Positions 5,587 to 6,507 of a stretch of 6,507 nucleotides of DNA are shown piece by piece. Within the stretch, counting starts at the first letter, position 1. Each line of letters opens with the position of its first letter. This stretch comes from Fidelibacterota bacterium UBA7303 (GTDB lineage Bacteria > Fidelibacterota > Marinisomatia > Marinisomatales > UBA1611), in the NCBI GenBank assembly GCA_002471805.1, contig DKQR01000118.1, positions 1 to 6,507 on the forward strand. The letters are read 5' to 3'. Made by a program: the position numbers and the translations under genes. The notes under the pieces were generated by a model that was given only the letters and a program-made list of their open reading frames with translations, was not told the origin of the DNA and did no database searches.

Positions 5587-6507
5587 TTATATGGATTTTA
5601 CACATCGAAACCCGGTATGACTAAGTCCTGTATCCTGGCTGGAACGCATCCGTTTGGAAACACGATACCCACTGCAATAGCTATCATTGCATAAATAAGA
5701 TCCGCCCCGTATGACACGCTTCGGCATATGCGGTTCATTTGGATCCAATGAACTGGCAGGACCTTGGGGGTTAAAAGAGACTCCTTTTTTGGCTGCAATA
5801 CCGTATGATTGAAAATGATATAAATCGCTGCACCATTCCCATACGTTTCCTGCCATATCGTAAAGTCCATAACCATTAGGCAAGTAAGACTTTACAGGTG
5901 CGGTACCGTAATGCCCATCTTTGACAGTGTTCTCATAAGGAAACATTCCTTGCCAGAAATTGGCCTTGCCAGCAGATTGAGAAACAGAAACATTACCCCA
6001 TGGATAGATTGGGTTATCCAATGCCCCCCGTGCAGCCCATTCCCACTCTGCTTCTGTCGGAAGCCGCTTCCCAGCCCATTGGGCATAGGCCTCGGCATCA
6101 TCCCAGGCAACATGGACTACAGGGTGGTCCATTTTATTATCTATATTGCTCCCGGGTCCTGTCGGATATTTCCAATTTGCACCAATGGTCCAAACCCACC
6201 ACTGTGTTTCATCAGCGAGTGAAACCGGACCATCCGTGGCCTGAAATACTACTGATCCAGGCTGCAAAATATTTTCAGCAGGTTTCGGTGTGCCTGGCGG
6301 AAGATTAATTTTCATTTTCTCCCAGTTAATATTTTTTTCGGCGACGGTTATATAGTTTGTGTTTGCTACGAATTCAGCGAACTGACGGTTCGTGACTTCA
6401 TGCATATCCATGTAAAAACTGTCAACCTTCACTTCATGGAGTGGCGACTCATCAGGGCTGGCTTGTGAACCAGTGCTACCCATGGTAAAACTACCACCTG
6501 GAACCAG
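5587..6507 (-). CDS. Formylglycine-generating enzyme (sulfatase maturase), 5' end outside window
   Basis: FGE (SUMF1 family) oxidises the Cys of CxPxR-type motifs in sulfatases to C-alpha-formylglycine, using oxygen and copper. The frame is open to the right edge. The eight codons before the Met at 6483 read LVPGGSFT, which joins MGSTGS into the conserved N-terminal motif GGxFxMGS, so that Met is internal and the true start is beyond 6507. Counting from it (298 aa), visible motifs are FYMDMHEVTN (23-32), GANWKYPTGPGSNI (101-114), HPVVHVAWDDAEAYAQWAGKRLPTEAEWEWAARG and GLYDMAGNVWEWCSD (206-220). The C-terminal RGGSYLCNDSYC places Ser262, Cys265 and Cys270 where human FGE has Ser333, Cys336 and Cys341, the active-site pair; GFRC ends the domain. 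This separates it from FGE-fold proteins without the activity, such as GldK. Whether it has a signal peptide cannot be seen. It is the first visible gene, 4 bp before the fucosidase and upstream of two sulfatases that carry its target motif. Confidence 0.93.
   Translation of the reverse strand: MVPGGSFTMGSTGSQASPDESPLHEVKVDSFYMDMHEVTNRQFAEFVANTNYITVAEKNINWEKMKINLPPGTPKPAENILQPGSVVFQATDGPVSLADETQWWVWTIGANWKYPTGPGSNIDNKMDHPVVHVAWDDAEAYAQWAGKRLPTEAEWEWAARGALDNPIYPWGNVSVSQSAGKANFWQGMFPYENTVKDGHYGTAPVKSYLPNGYGLYDMAGNVWEWCSDLYHFQSYGIAAKKGVSFNPQGPASSLDPNEPHMPKRVIRGGSYLCNDSYCSGYRVSKRMRSSQDTGLSHTGFRCVKSI

Noticed and set aside
5911..6308. Plus-strand open frames of about 100 codons opposite the maturase gene
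   Set aside because: They are antisense to the conserved FGE core. Their proline- and cysteine-rich translations look like complements of the FGE codons, with no domain of their own.
5587..6507. Possibility that the FGE-fold protein is a gliding or type IX secretion component (GldK/PorK-like) or another non-catalytic SUMF1-domain protein
   Set aside because: The catalytic Cys pair in SYLCNDSYC is intact and the gene lies directly with sulfatases. Structural SUMF1-fold proteins are not expected to keep that pair.
1..6507. tRNA, rRNA, CRISPR array, insertion sequence, attachment site or intrinsic terminator
   Set aside because: Almost the whole window is coding. The only gap above 10 bp is the 50-bp stretch at 1530-1579, which has no hairpin, and I saw no transposase, long inverted repeat or regularly spaced repeats.

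Overview
The window is a fragment of a carbohydrate-degradation operon. It holds four genes, all transcribed from the minus strand, so transcription runs from high to low coordinates. The predicted order is: a formylglycine-generating enzyme (FGE, the sulfatase maturase; 5' end outside the window), a secreted GH29 alpha-L-fucosidase with chitobiase-type and PA14 modules, a lipoprotein arylsulfatase with a C-terminal discoidin (F5/8 C)-like module, and a second lipoprotein sulfatase cut off by the left edge. The junctions are tight: 4 bp, then an overlap of about 62 bp, then 50 bp. This fits one polycistronic transcript. No promoter, terminator, RNA gene, mobile element or CRISPR array is recognisable, and no convincing gene lies on the plus strand.

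The likely host is an aerobic or microaerobic member of the Bacteroidota, probably a polysaccharide degrader. The DNA is moderately AT-rich, starts lack clear Shine-Dalgarno sites, both sulfatases carry lipobox signal peptides, and the domain set is typical of polysaccharide utilization loci (PULs) in that phylum. Verrucomicrobiota and related phyla use similar enzyme sets and cannot be excluded. No SusC/SusD pair is in the window, so PUL membership is inferred.

The genes form a coherent pathway. The FGE oxidises the active-site cysteine of Cys-type sulfatases to formylglycine. The two S1 sulfatases, both of which keep that cysteine, would remove sulfate esters. The GH29 enzyme would then release alpha-L-fucose. 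The obvious candidate substrate is a sulfated, fucose-containing glycan such as fucoidan, a fucosylated sulfated glycosaminoglycan or a sulfated mucin-type glycan. The sequence does not decide between these.

Nothing here looks like a wholly new system. The points most worth a second look are the maturase encoded with its presumed clients, the carbohydrate-binding-like modules on the sulfatase and the fucosidase, the unclear start of the middle sulfatase inside the fucosidase gene, and the missing His in the GKWxLG motif of the left-hand sulfatase.
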